A stretch of DNA of 64,000 nucleotides from Kuschelorhynchus macadamiae. Lineage: Eukaryota > Arthropoda > Insecta > Coleoptera > Curculionidae. The notes beneath the pieces are model-generated. The model was given only the letters and a program-made list of their open reading frames with translations. It had not been told where the DNA came from and searched no databases. Each line of letters starts with the position of its first letter. Positions within the stretch are counted from its first letter, which is position 1. Where the stretch lies: positions 377,501 to 441,500 of the forward strand of contig JAUTXW010005187.1 in the NCBI GenBank assembly GCA_030620095.1. Reading direction: 5' to 3'. This document shows positions 22,441 through 34,892 of the stretch, one piece after another. A program made the position numbers and the translations under genes.

Positions 22441-23492
22441 TATTTAATTCCAGAAAAAAATTGGAATTAAATAAAAATTACTGTTGCATTTTATAATTCA
22501 AAATCTACACGTGGTAGATAATTTTGATTATTGAGTTCGTAATTAGGATGGTTTAAACTCCCACATACAAACATTATAACATCAGTGGCAATTCTTCTTT
22601 TCGTGTTTGTTGACTATTGTTATAGGCCCTCCTAGAATTACTCTGATAATTTAAACAAGCCCAACATAATTAATTATACGCAACAGTACAAAATATATGC
22701 AAACGAAACACAACAAAGTCTATTATTGAATTAGTTTATATTGATAATTTTAAATTAGATACCGGATAGCACAGCAAAGGTTTTAAATTTAAATTAATTA
22801 TTTTAATAGGTTTTTCCCTTCTTAATATTTACATTAAAAATGACAATCAAATATATTTACTTCCAAATTTGACAAAAAATATATTAACCATAAAATTTTC
22901 TTCATAGAAATGAAAATCTATAAATAGCAAAGCAAGCTATAAATGTATGATATATTTTTTAATATAATCATGCGACAACAAGAAAAAAAAAATAGAACTT
23001 GACGGTAAGTTATCCGTATACAATATTGTTGCTTTTGACTTTTCTGTACATAAATTAAAAATCAATATAAAACTTTTAAGTCGTTTTTTGTTGCTTTTCT
23101 TTTCTCAAAAATAAATATCAAGGAAATAAACTTTAGGGCCTTCAGTAACTGGATCAAAAGCCTTTTTACAGTTTTGGGCGGCGCGGCGATGCAATTACTT
23201 TTATTGTATTGTATGCTGAATGACAGTCGTGTTTTGGAGCTAGCTGGTCTTTATTTTTAGTTTTAAGGCTACATTTGACTATTTTGTATCTTCAATCATC
23301 TTTCGATGGTTTTTAAATAGGCTACGCTTTGCTTTTAAATATCTTTAATGGGAAGACTCCAAACTTGATTTACGCAAAATTTATCGTAGTGTATGTCTCA
23401 AAAATCATGATGATGATTGTGGCAACCCATGTTAGCAAATCAATAGTTCAAAGTGTCTAAAACAAATATGAATATTTTCTCTTCTTAGGAAT
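22441..23492. other. Non-coding stretch
   Basis: AT-rich. One GC-rich patch (GGGCGGCGCGGCGATG at about 23175) stands out but matches no element here. Nothing else is recognised. Confidence 0.5.
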
Positions 23493-23500
23493 AGTGGAGT

Positions 23501-26191
23501 CAGGGGCGTGCGGTGATATTTTAAGAAAGGAAAGCAATTTTTAGAAACTTACCTATTTGTAATGTAATTCGATTCTTCGATCATTTTATGCAAATTCTTC
23601 AATGATGTCATCATAAAAACGTCGATGCTCCGATATATTTTGGAGAAGTTTAATTTCAATGGACAACAGCGATGTATGCGAAAGTCCCCGTTGAATTTCT
23701 CACGAAATTTTGTATGTGTTTAGGTGTTGAAAAATTGCGTTCTACTGACGAACTTGTGTCAGGTATGGTCAATACTAATTCACACAATTTCGACACTTCG
23801 GCGTAGGCATCTTCTAGGTCCTTGGCTTATAAAAATTGCATTAGTTCCTTAGCGTTATTTTTTGCGCTAATGTCATTAGTTTCGTAAATCACTTTTAGTT
23901 CAGATCGCAGTAACACTCGGTCGAAGAACTGGCCATAATGAAGAAAAAGACATTTAAACGAATCTTCTGGAAAAGCTTTTCCTTTAAATGCATCAAAATT
24001 GCAGAGCTCGAGGAATTTAAAATCATTTAAACCGTTAAATCTATAGTTTACTTGTTGCTGAATTTGATCGATTATTTCATAAAAGAGGCGTCTGTATGAT
24101 GTTTGAACATCTCCGACCTTGTCTGTTCGAAGACGCTTGGCTTGTGGCTCTACATTTAACGTCATCGATTTTCCCCAAAATAGGTCAAAGTCATCTCTTC
24201 TTTGGCTTAACATGGACTTAAAATCATCCACTTTCTTTAGGCAAAAACCAATATCATTTGTTTTAGTTTGTAATATATTAAAAACATTGTCCGAGATTGG
24301 AAATATTTCAGAAAATATGTTCAACAAATAATTAAAATTAAAATCTCGTTTCAAACAATCCAAAAACCCCCTTGAACTATTTATTGCTTCTGAGTCCCAC
24401 GTTTCATTATTTTCTATTATATTCTCAAATAGTTCAATCAGTGATTCACGATTTTCAGATTCTGTTAACACAAGTCTTCCATTATAATTCCACCTAGTAG
24501 GAGCTACTTTGAGCAATGGTTTGTGGACAATGGAGTCCAAAGCTTGTGTACGTTTTATTGACTTGGAATAAAAAGCAGCCATGCCACTTAAAGTAACGAA
24601 AAATACTTTACACTCTTTAATGTGATTGATGGACTATGATAAAACTAAATTTAATTTATGAGCAAAACAATGGACAAACAGCACTTGGGAAAGTTTCTCG
24701 AACTTTAGCTTGCAGACCTCCTAATTGTCCTGCCATCACTGCAGCTCCATCACAGCTTTAAGCAACTATTTTTTTCTCTCCATTAATTTCTTTAGTAACG
24801 TTATAAACTACGGTATATGATGCATCTGCTATACGATTTTCGGAAACATTCTTAAAACCTAAAAATCGCTCTTGAATACTTCCGTCTATTTGAACGTAGC
24901 GTATTACTATAGATAATTGGCCAAAATTAGTGATTAGTTGTTTCGACCAGAACAATAGCAATGAACCGCGCCTCGCCAATCTCTTGCTTAATTCTTTTTA
25001 GAATAATGGTTGCAACAGCGGAAATTAAAACATTCTGAATTCGATTCAAGGTTCCACCAAAAAGCTAGACTGCTCTAAATGATTTTTTAAGCAATCATCA
25101 GATTTAGCCATTAAACTAAGTAAATCTTGAAAATTTCCTCTATTTGAAGAAACCCTTGTTTCGTCATGACCTCTAAATCCCAATTCATGCTGTCCGAGAA
25201 AACAAACAACATAGATAAGTCTTCTTAATATTTGCCTATTTTTATCGACTAGTTCATTGTGTTGGCGGTGACTAATTTCCAACTGTTTATTAAGGGTGTG
25301 TTCAATTCTGGTTTTTTGTAGAAGACTTTTTCTTTTATGACGGCCTGCAAATGCGCTTTGGACATAATGTGTCTTTTTACAGCTTTATGGAAATTGTTTA
25401 AATCGGAAAAACCAGTTTTATTCCAGAGACCTTTTTCATTTTCAAAAAGTAAACATGGCCAACAAAATAATTAACTTATATTTTCACACCCTGTTAGCCA
25501 TTTAAATTGTTGGTATTGTTTTTCCTGATAAAAATGTCTAATGCAGTTTTTCATTTTTGTGGTTAAATTTTTCATAGGCGGTTTTGCCCTTCCTTTGGAA
25601 ATTATGTGAAGTTTATCAGCGAAGTTTAATGTTGAAAATCCCTTTATTATTAAGACATACACCACACATTCACACACACTCTTCTTACTAAATTCTCCAA
25701 CATTTTCAACGGTTATTACCGACAGCCGAAGTTGACGGTATTTGCATATCCACGTCCGTATTATTGTCTTCCATATCGCACCATGCACGACGCGACGTAC
25801 GTATCACACAACACACGGATAGCCATAAACAAAGATCCTACTCCAACGATAGCTTCCGCCGCCACTTAAAGCACGCAACTGAAATGCAAAAATTGCAAAC
25901 AGCCGGTGGAAAGTACAATAACCTCTGGCTCGATTCACAGGAAATCAAGCATACGGGACTTGGCTGCAGAGAAGCTAGCGGCGCGCATAGGTTCTATTCG
26001 ATTTCTATTGTGGCTCGGTCGGAGTCAAGGCCGCACTTATTATGGGCTTGATAATCAAGATAATATTTTAGCATTTTTAATATAAACTAAATTAATGGTT
26101 TCCTATTTCAAGAATTCCATTTTAAAAGATGTTTTGTAATTTTTTTTGGAGAAGCACTGCTTCCCTTGCTTCCATGGACTGCACGCCCATG
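23501..26191 (-). mobile_element. hAT transposon with exact 8-bp target duplication
   Basis: The left end is CAGGGGCGTGCGGTG. The right end on the other strand is CATGGGCGTGCAGTC. AGTGGAGT is exact at 23493-23500 and 26192-26199. The 2.69-kb length and minus-strand transposase fit a complete hAT. This family differs from the element at 1328 (different ends and protein). Confidence 0.93.
23590..25788 (-). pseudogene. hAT transposase (DUF4371-type), broken
   Basis: Read on the minus strand. The N-terminal zinc region includes FKWLTGCENIS then LFCWPCLLFENEKG (about 25440-25500). The DUF4371 region has LGQHELGFRGHDETR (25157-25201). A CDGAAVMAGQLGGLQA block lies at about 24708-24755. The spacer VAPTRWNYNGRLV is near 24480-24520. 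The dimerisation motif IPDTSSSVERNFST is near 23740. The blocks 25471-25788, 25046-25282, 24758-24979 and 23827-24582 are in different frames, so several indels and stops break the gene. The exact start is uncertain. Confidence 0.88.
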
Positions 26192-26199
26192 AGTGGAGT

Positions 26200-26737
26200 A
26201 TGACCCAATTTAGTTCCGCACATAGTCATTTAGTAATAATAATAATAATTTTCTTTTTTTTTTTTTGTACTTACTGACTTGGTATAATCCCGTCAGTATA
26301 AAATACAACCACAGGAATATTGTGAGACAACAAGACGAGATAATAATAATAAATCGGCTTTTATTTGTGACATAAATACACACAGCATAAAAAAGAAAGA
26401 ACATCACAAATGCGCAAGCCACCTGGGTCGAGATTTAGCTTAACAAGGTATCTTTACATCGAACCCTAGATGGTTACGTTAAAATATACTTAATGCTAGT
26501 AAAATTACAAGTAACTATATCTATATTTACGTATACAATTACACACAAAACACAAATTAACAGTTTAAAGGAGAGAGGAGAGAAAAATGTTTAAATTTTT
26601 TTCTGGCAAAAATGATGGAGATGACTGTTTTATGAACAAAGACTGCATAGAACAGGTCCCGTCTATTACTCATATTGAGTCATTTGAGCTCACGAAGTGC
26701 ATTAGAAATATGATGATATTTTCGAAGTGAGCAAGTA
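26200..26737 (-). repeat. Probable LINE 3' untranslated region with (TAA)n tails
   Basis: Two short AAT-type runs (26233-26249 and 26340-26353) and AATAAATCGGCTTTTATTTG resemble 3' ends of non-LTR elements read on the minus strand. No coding motif is present. It could be the tail of the LINE copy at 29490-31205, separated by the insertion of the LINE at 26738-29485; this is inference. Confidence 0.4.
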
Positions 26738-29485
26738 AATCAAATCAAATCACATCAAAATGTCTTTTTATTGGTTACAAGAAATAAGATATAATTAACA
26801 ATTGAAATGGTGGCGAGATCCAGCATGGCTGTTCATATCTAACCACCTTAAGACTTAAATGAAAACCTTGTAATTTATATGCCAACATACTAGTAAAAAT
26901 AAAAAAAACTATATAGTGATATTCTATAATGTAGCTTGACACGCCTAAGAATATGTAGCAGCTGAGAACTCTATGTTATCTTTGAGAGATTAAATATTTT
27001 TTAAGTTTTGACTTAAACGAATCTTCTAACGGGCTTGCCTTGATGCTATGGGGTATCGCATTATATACCTTGGTCGCATTATATGTGAATGAATGCTGAA
27101 AAGCAACAGTGCCGTGCCTGGGAATCTGATACAGACCTCGATGGATTGTAATGATATTATGGACATTTAAACCCCTTGACAACTTATCAAGAAGATACGT
27201 GGGCTCTTGGGAGTACTCAATTTTAAACACTAAACATGCGAGACGTAGTTCATACCTTTCGGAAAGATTTAGCCACTTGGATCTCTCAAAATGATCTGAT
27301 ATGTGGTCAAACTTACGATGTCCGTATGAAAATCTAATGCAGGAGTTTTGAATTCTTTGAAGGATGGTTTTATTTCTTTGCGTGAGAAAAAACCAATAGA
27401 CTACATCGACATAACCCAAACGTGATAGAATAAGGCTGTCACACAATCTTAATCTTACATTGGTCGAAAGAATATCCCTGTAAATATAAAGAAGTTTCAA
27501 CTTAGCAATTGATTTTTGAATCAAAGAGGCGACGTGGTCATCAAATCGCAGACTAGTATCCACTAAAAGCCCAAGGTTCTTGCAAACATTGGTAGCAGTT
27601 AGTTTAACATTATTCAGGTAGAGACAGAAATAAATATTATTCTCAACAGATTCTCTATCACGACCAAATATCAGAAGCTTGGTTTATTATTATTATTGTT
27701 TAGAAGTAGACCATGTGCCAAAGAAACTTCAGAAACTATTTTCAAGTCATTATTAATGTGACCGCATATTGTTTGCAGATCTTCCTTTGCAAATGAACAA
27801 TAAAGTTACACGTCGTCGGCATATTTATGAGAGAGACAATAATTCAGATGACATGAAAAGTCAGCAGTGTCCTCAGAAAACAACAAGGGACCCCAGAATG
27901 CTCCCTTGCGGTACACCCCTACTGACTGCCCGAAAGCTAGAGGCTTCAGCACCCAAAACCACTTCTTCCGTTTAAATAACTATTCATAAATTGAACTGCC
28001 TCGGGACCCAAGCCAAAATATCGCAGTTTCTTTAGTAATAAGCCATGATCCAGCGTATCGAATGCCTTGCTATAATCCAAGAGAATTAAACAATTATTTT
28101 TCGAACTATCTTGAGCTCTTAGCAAGTCGCAGACACATTCAACAGGGCAGTAACGGTACTGTGGTCGGAACGAAATCCAGACTGCATGGTAGGTATTACG
28201 TGGAAGCTAAATAAATGTGTTTTTAGTTGATTGTCAATAATCTTTTTCAGAACTTTTGACAAACAACAAAGTATACTTATTGGTCGGAAATCAGAAGTAG
28301 AATTCGGTTTGCTGATTTTTTGAACAGGTATTACACTGGCATGCTTCCAGATAGTTGGAAACTTTTTTGTCAGAATACATTGATTCATTATGAAAGTAAT
28401 GTGAGGTATAAGGCAGGAAATAAAAAGACTGAGCATCTTTATGTCAAAGCCATCCACCCCCTTGGCAATGATTTTTATCCGTAAAATAATCTGCTCAACT
28501 TGTCGTTCAGTTACTTCGGTGAAAGAAAATCTATTAAGCACGCCTACATGCAACCCTTCTTGAATTTCCATCAGCAACCGTGGTATCTGGGACACTATCT
28601 ATAAAGAAATTATCGAAGACCTCAGCATTTCCTATACTATGAGCTGAGTAGCTCGGTTTAGAATTAATATTTAAATACAGAAGCGTTTGCCAAAATCGCT
28701 TAGGGTCAGTCTGAAATCTATGGTTTAAAAAAGCCCTCTTTTCATTTCGCATTGCAGTGGTGACGTAATTTCTAAGTGTTTTATAGTAATTTTTTATAGC
28801 CTTTGGTTCTTTTATATCTACTAAGAGCCCTTCTCCTCAGTCTAATAAGCAATTTCATATTGGGTGTCAACCAAGCAGCAGGTGCTTTAGTAAACCTGGA
28901 TGTCTGAAGGGGAATATGTGTATCACATAATGTATTAATTTTAGCATTTAAAAAACTAACCATATCATCAACGTCACTATACTAATAAATCAAATCCCAT
29001 GTTATACTCTCTAGATCAAGAGAAAAGAGCTCATAATGAAATGAACTATAATCACGATATGTGCGAATCTTAACTTCACTTCGTTGTTTTACGATTTCTA
29101 TGTTACAAGATACGAGGCAATGGTCAGAAATGTTGTCCATGTCAACAACATGGCAATCAGCAATTAAACTGGGTGCAGATGTGATAATAAGGTCTATTAA
29201 AGTCCGGGAGGTATAAGTTAAACGCGTAATTTCAGTTATAACCTGTATAAGACCAAATTTATTAAGACATTTAGAAAAAAGTTTGTAGCCGTTGCCGGTT
29301 TGGTCAACGAAATCAACATTGAAATCACCGCCAAAGACCAAAAAATCAAACTGAGGCAACAATTCAACCAATACGTTTTCCAGATCATCCATACAATTAT
29401 TTAAATTTAGCGAGGGCGGTCTATATAATGATCCCAGGCACAATTTTTTTCCGCCTATTTTCAGGCCTAACCAACCCATTTCGAG
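26738..29485 (-). mobile_element. 5'-truncated Jockey/CR1-type LINE
   Basis: The 3' end on the minus strand carries an (AAATC)-type pentamer tail (26738-26756 on the plus strand). The 5' end stops abruptly inside the endonuclease at about 29485, typical of truncated target-primed insertion. No clear target duplication was found. It meets a second LINE copy at that point. Confidence 0.75.
26976..29479 (-). pseudogene. LINE endonuclease plus reverse transcriptase, broken
   Basis: ORF2 of a Jockey/CR1-like non-LTR retrotransposon. From the 5' side, 29479-28982 is an apurinic-type endonuclease with LYRPPS, FGGDFNVDF, TLIDLIITS and ISDHCLVS. The segment 28963-28534 is the linker with PAAWLTPNMKLL. 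Then 28595-28119 covers RT fingers and palm (DFRPISILCCLSKVLKKI, QSGFRSDHST). The palm with a damaged GVPQGS and Y-A-D-D region is at about 27800-27920, and 27563-26976 is the C-terminal domain with IQRIQNSC-like and YNAIPHSIK motifs. Frame changes between blocks make it non-functional. Confidence 0.88.
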
Positions 29486-29489
29486 ATGG

Positions 29490-31205
29490 AGGGAAATTTA
29501 CAAGTTTAGGTTTCGACAGCGAGAGTTCTGCATACTCTGAATTTTCTGTTTATCTATGATATTTAGGAATGGGCCGTAAACAAATGAACAATAATTAAAA
29601 TTTGACAGTACGAATGACTGATAACATAATCTTAAGTTTTTTTGACAAAATGTGCCTGTTCGCATACAGCATCTTAAGAGAGTTTAAAGCTTTCTGTACA
29701 CACACATTAACTTGATTCACGAATTTTAATTTTGTATCGATTAAAACAACCAATGATTTTGCCATACTCTTAACAGGTAAATAAACGCCTTCAATTTGAA
29801 TCTAACATTACTACGGATTTGTTAGGGTTTAAAATTAAACCATGCTTGAAACATCATTTATATTTCTTAGCTCCTCGTTTAACACAAATTCACCTATGTG
29901 ATGTTCACTGGCTAAAAAACTGTAGCTTTTCTAAGCATCATCGCCGTACGCATGCTAGGCGCAGTTCTTAATGCATCTAAGAATATCAGACGTATATATT
30001 ATGAATAAAAGTGGTCCTAGGATGGAACCCTGGGGCACACCTGATAATAAAGGTTTTAATGTAGAGTTATTGCCGTTTAATACAACCTTTTGACTTCTAT
30101 TGCTCAGATATGCAGACATAAAGTTAACAGCAGGTTCCTGGAAACCATAGTATTTGAGCTTTGAGCATAGCAGGGCATGTTCGATGACATCAAATGCCTT
30201 CGAGAAATCCAGTAGCACCAACGCTGATATTTTGCCATCATCCGAGTCCCCACCAATCGTATATAAAATTCCTGAAAGAGCGGTCGCCGCACTATAATTC
30301 ATTCTAAAACCGGACTGTTTTTCGGGAATTATTTTATTATCATTAACAAACTGGTTAATTTGGGACTCATAAGACTCCAGATTGATCACTTTAGGAATGG
30401 GCTGAATAACAGATGTTTTCCAAGCATTTGGAAAGTAGCTGCGCTCGAGACAAATATTCACAATGTGAGCCATAAAGGGAAAAATAAAAGGTGAACAATA
30501 TTGAGGCATTGAAATCGTAACATTGTCGGCCCCAAAAGCATTGGATTTAATATTGTAAAGAGTTTGATTAATTTCGTTAATAGATGCAGTCATAAAGTTA
30601 AAACTGTTCTTAAACGGTGCCTCAGAATTCATATATTTATTTATCATCTCCCGGCAATCACTTTCCTCAAAAACTGAAACAAAATACTCATTTATTGCGT
30701 TAACATTAAGCAAATGTCGAGGAACGTCGCGCTTACTGGATTTTTTTATGTATAAATCCGACAATGCCTTCCACGTTTTTCTTACATCAACCTCCTCAAC
30801 CACACCGCCAACAAATGCCCTTCTGCGCCTGGGCACCAGATTTAAAGTAGAGTTACGCAGTACTTCATATCGTTGCCAATCTTCCAAAGATTTCGTTTGT
30901 TTGAATTTTTCCAAGGCACTATCGCGACTTTTTATTAATATTTTTAAGTTCTCTGTAAGCCATGGAGCTTTTGGCTTGGTAACACGAGCTGTTTTTAGAG
31001 GTGCATGCCGATCAAAAACATCCGTAATTAGATTATTAAACAACCGAATTTTGTGCTCAATACAATTAACATAATCATTAAATGGCAACGCTGTTAATTC
31101 CTTATAAAACAATATGTGATTAAAATTTTTAAAATTCCTATAAGTAACAACTTTTGGTTTAAATTTAACACATATAGCTCTCCAAATATATTTACTGGGC
31201 GCCAT
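29490..31205 (-). pseudogene. Second LINE copy: reverse transcriptase, partial
   Basis: The frame at 31205-29955 is open for 416 residues: end of the endonuclease-RT linker (KAPWLTENLKILIKSR), RT motifs with one apparent internal loss near YESQINQFVND, then KQSGFRMNYSAAT, VLLDFSKAFDVIEH and SGVPQGSILGPLLF. The catalytic Y-A-D-D region follows at about 29935 in a decayed form (HAYGDDA). C-terminal fragments continue to about 29490. The endonuclease is missing. The right edge at about 31205 abuts a non-LINE repeat, so this may be a truncated insertion. Confidence 0.82.
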
Positions 31206-31535
31206 TTTGTTCCACCATATTGGATATATATCTCTATATCACGCTTTAAGCTTGCACACAATTTAAAATTAATCTAATAAACGGTTTTTCAGGCTGATTT
31301 TTTAACTATTTTATTAGGACGCTATTTTGGATTTATGCCAAAATGTTACCAGTTCTTTTCTATGTAACACTTGATTTCCAGTGCCAAATTTAAGATAATT
31401 TGGATAATCAGTTTCTTAGTGATATCACTTCATCAGGTCAACATTTTGTTCCGTCATATTGTATATTTATCAAAATTTATATTAAATTTACCAAAATGTT
31501 ACCAGGTCATCCCCATAATTTTATATTTTTTTTAA
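31206..31535 (-). repeat. Inverted, diverged copy of the 33.5-34.5 kb repeat
   Basis: Read on the minus strand it matches the repeat at 33640-34240: the shared order is CTGGTAACATTTTGG, then AAATGGCGTCCTAATAAAAT-like text, then CAGCCTGAAAAA and AATTGTGTGC. This copy and the direct repeats face each other across the mariner remnant. No coding capacity. Confidence 0.65.
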
Positions 31536-32835
31536 CTAAACACTCCGTATTTTATTAATTAGTTTCCGAGATATCATGACATTTTGAACAGTTACAAAAC
31601 ACACAATAAATTGCAATAAACAATTTAACTTAACATGAGAAAAAAATCGGTATAACAAGTGGGAAAAAATGCTTTATTTTTTTAATGATTGTTGAAAATT
31701 GTCGCAATTTATTAACTGACAATGATATAGCTTGTCGCAAAAATATATTAGGGGTATTTAAAACCATTTCCCTTGTTATTCTCGTCACTTTCATTTAAAA
31801 TTTTAATACTTCTAAACTATTGGGTTTCTTCCGATAAACATTGTTTTTCAGGAGATCCCATCTATCTACTTGGAAACGCGACATCCAAAATATCTCTAAT
31901 TTCACGAGTCAAATGTGGAGCTGATACCAGGTTAAGTTAATATCGGGACTTAAATTGTTTATAGTTGGAACCATTTCTTGCCGAAGAAGCTGGAGATAAC
32001 GTTCACCAGTCAAATTTTCCTCGAAAAAAAAAATATCCAATTACACGTCCCGCTAACTATTTAGACCAGACAATAACTTTTTCTAGGAACTGTGTATGCT
32101 CTAATTTTGTTTATTGAGCTTTCCGTGTAGTATTCAATCTTTCTCGTAATTATTTCACAAAATTCTAGTCTTCAGTCATAGTCAAAGTCACAAAGTTCTT
32201 GCACAACATGAACTTTGTATGAATGCATTTTCTCAGCACGAAGAATGGCTCTTATGGATCTATGATCAACTTCATGATCCAAAGCAAGCTGATTGGTGGA
32301 TTGTCTGGGATTTTCTTGTATGTAGAATGTTTTTTATCATCGGCGGTAGCACTTCTGGGTCGTGCAGATCTTGGTCTTTTTTTACACTTCTGGTTATTCA
32401 GTAACGCTCTGCAGATCGAAAAATTGCATTTTTTTTTAATTTGCTTGTCTGAGTGCAAGTTGATCACATACCTTCTGATATAATGTCTGTTTATTGCCAT
32501 ACCCCCTTAAAACGAAATATCAGTTCTCTCTGTTTCAGTAAGTAGAAACGCCAAGTTATTTCCTTCTTCACTTGATTCTGGTTGAACTTGACTTTCAGAT
32601 GCCAAATTATCATTGTCAAAGGCCATACGTGATTTGTTGCTCAGGCAAATACGACTACGTTCAAATACTGCATTGTTATCCTTTATTATTTGAAACGCCT
32701 ATATCTCGAAAACTAATGAATTTACTTTTAACGTATGGTTAATAAAAAATGTTCTAAATTGACTGGACGATCAAAATAAGTAATAATATAAAAACATAAC
32801 TTTAATTCTCCACAACTTTGTGAACGATCCTGTAT
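31536..32835 (-). pseudogene. Mariner-like element remnant with broken transposase
   Basis: The minus strand has an N-terminal RPRSARPRSATADDKKHS phrase (about 32310-32365) followed by a helix-turn-helix-like stretch, and FFEENLTGERYLQLLRQE near 31985-32045, the signature that precedes the second catalytic Asp in insect mariners. Subterminal TTAGTTTYCGAGATAT-like text occurs near both ends (about 31561 and 32700), and the right edge reads CGATCCTGTA. Stops and gaps are extensive. Confidence 0.7.
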
Positions 32836-33457
32836 ATTCCAAAGGCATTTTTTGATAACTCCTGTATCTTTTGAAATAACCGACAGTTCTGGTAACCACT
32901 TCTACTTTGTTATAATAAAACTTATAATAATAAAATTGGTCAAAAATATGAAACTAGCGTGTGCTGCAAAAATATTTATGATCAAGAAACAATTCCTGAA
33001 GGAAACGCAATATATTTTGTTTCTATTCTCAGTAGGAACATTGAAAAACGTCCATATATACTAACTTTATTCCGTTCATATGTTTTATCCTACGTTCAAT
33101 TTATATTAAAAGATCTAAATCAATATTCAAGTAATTTCCCTTGAGCAATAAAAAGAAAGAATAAACCAAATTTTCTCCGAGGAAATGAAAATCCATGGAT
33201 CTTTCTTGATATATAAAATATGTCCCGCCACGTTTTATGTTGGCAAAATACTAGAATTTCGAACTTGCAGAGGAAACTTTACATTTATGACTTCAAGCGA
33301 ATGACGGTGTAGCTTATTATTTAATGATGAACGAACGTGCTGTGCATCATGAAACAATCGGACCATTGACGTTAGGAGGGTGCTAATTGAAAATTTTAAA
33401 AAATCATACAAGTTTTGAAAATTGTATTAATCAAAACCCTCGTATAAGGGAAGTATT
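32836..33457. other. Non-coding stretch
   Basis: AT-rich, short open frames only, no family recognised. Confidence 0.45.
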
Positions 33458-34566
33458 GTAATCGTGAAAAAATGACTCTCAGAGATTTTTTTCAGATCTT
33501 CACGTTTTAGGGACCCTAGATGATGAAAAACATGTTTTCTCAATTTCGTCGGTCTGTTTATCTATCTGTCTGTTCGCGGCGTAGCTAAAAAACTACTTAC
33601 CCGATTGACTTTAAATTCTGGTAGAAAATTAAGAGTCATATGGGGATGACCTGGTAACATTTTAGTACAATCCAAGGTGGCGAAACAAAATGGCGGCCTA
33701 GTAAAGTATTTAAAAATTCAGCCTGAAAAAACTTAGTATGATTTCAAATTGTGTGCCATAATTAATTGTGGTATAAGGGATCTACTAGTAAAAGAGTGAT
33801 ATTTAATTCAAGCCGGCCGAACAAAATGGCCAAATAAAATGTTTCTAATCGTGAAAAAAAATACCCTCTCGGATTTTAAACATCTTTACTTTTTAATGTT
33901 TAATATGTTTTATCAATCCGTCGGTTTGTCTGTCGGCCTGTCTGTCTGTCAGTTCGCAGCATAGCTTAAAGACTACTTAGCCGATTGACTTCAAATTTTG
34001 GTCAAAAATTAAGGGTCATATGGGGTTGACCTGGTAACATTTTGGTAAAAATCCGATATGGCGAAACAAAATGGCGGCTTAGTGAAATGTTAAAAAAATT
34101 ATTATTAAAAAAATACTCATACAATTTATATCAAAATTTTGCAAAAACATCGTGTATTTTGTTGGAATCAACTGGTAACATTTTGGTACGAATCCAAGAT
34201 GGCGGTACAAAATAGTGTCTTAATAAAATATTTAAAAATTTAGCCTGAAAAAAACTGCTTAATGGTTCTATTTCAAATCGTGTGCCATAACTAATTGTGG
34301 TATAGGGATCAACTAGTAAAATTGTGGTACTAATTCAAGATGGTTTAACAAAATGGGGGCCAAATAAAGTGTTTGTAATCGTGAAAAAATCACCCTCTCT
34401 GGTTTTAGACATCTTTAGGTTTTAGCGTCCCTAGATGCCAAAAATCATATTTTATCAGTTCAGTTGGTCTGTCTGTCCGTCTGTGTGTTAGTTCGCGATA
34501 TAGCTTAAATGCTACTTACCCGATTGACTTCAAATTTTGACCAAAAATTAAGGTTCACATGGGAAT
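33458..34566 (+). repeat. Three diverged tandem repeat units, about 190-540 bp
   Basis: Units start with AATCGTGAAAAA at about 33458, 33838 and 34377. Each then has a CTGTCTGTCTGT-like patch, a TTCGC(G/A)GC(G/A)TAGCT box, and CCGATTGACTT(C/T)AAATT. The first two units continue with GACCTGGTAACATTTT and AACAAAATGGCGGC. The second unit is longer because the CTGGTAACATTTTGG part is repeated inside it. No protein is encoded. The origin is unknown: satellite-like or the non-coding part of a mobile element. Confidence 0.8.
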
Positions 34567-34573
34567 TGTTTGA

Positions 34574-34800
34574 GTGGTGAATTATTTGGTGTTAAACTCC
34601 AGTAAAAAAATAAATCTTTTTAAATTGTCGACGTTTCGCATTTTAAATTTTGCATCATCACATCATCACATATATAGATCCTATATCCTGCATGAAACCC
34701 ATATTATCAGTCTTTACCTACTTCGTTGGTCGGCATATATTTCCCAGATATTAAGTTATGTTAGAATGGTGTATTATTTGGAGTTAGGAAATATCTGCAA
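34574..34800 (-). repeat. Hammerhead-bearing repeat, inverted relative to the copy at 39.9-40.2 kb
   Basis: Minus strand matches 39945-40165: AGTAGGT(A/C)AAGACTG, ATATGGGTTTCATGCA, a hammerhead-like core and TTTTTTTACTGGA in the same order. The core here (34634-34660) keeps UGAUGA and GCGAAACGUC, but the first C of CUGAUGA is G, so cleavage is doubtful. Such cores are known from the terminal repeats of Penelope-like elements; the assignment to that group is inference. Confidence 0.65.
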
Positions 34801-34806
34801 ACCAAC

Positions 34807-34827
34807 AGAGAGAGAGAGAGAGAGAGA
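34807..34827. repeat. (GA)n run, tail of the LINE
   Basis: Dinucleotide run at the 3' side of the minus-strand LINE and directly adjoining the proposed target duplication. Confidence 0.85.
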
Positions 34828-34892
34828 ATTTAGTATAAAGGCGCGTCGACGTCTATATGTCATTTAGCGCCTGTCGTAGTGTTGTTTACATA

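Noticed and set aside
26200..26737. Assignment of this tail to the LINE copy at 29490-31205
   Set aside because: No matching target duplication around the intervening LINE could be shown, so the link is left as a possibility only.
32219..32483. Plus-strand open frames near 32.2-32.5 kb
   Set aside because: Antisense to the mariner transposase remnant on the minus strand.
33458..34566. Repeat array as CRISPR
   Set aside because: Units are hundreds of bases long, diverged, without unique spacers, in an arthropod genome.
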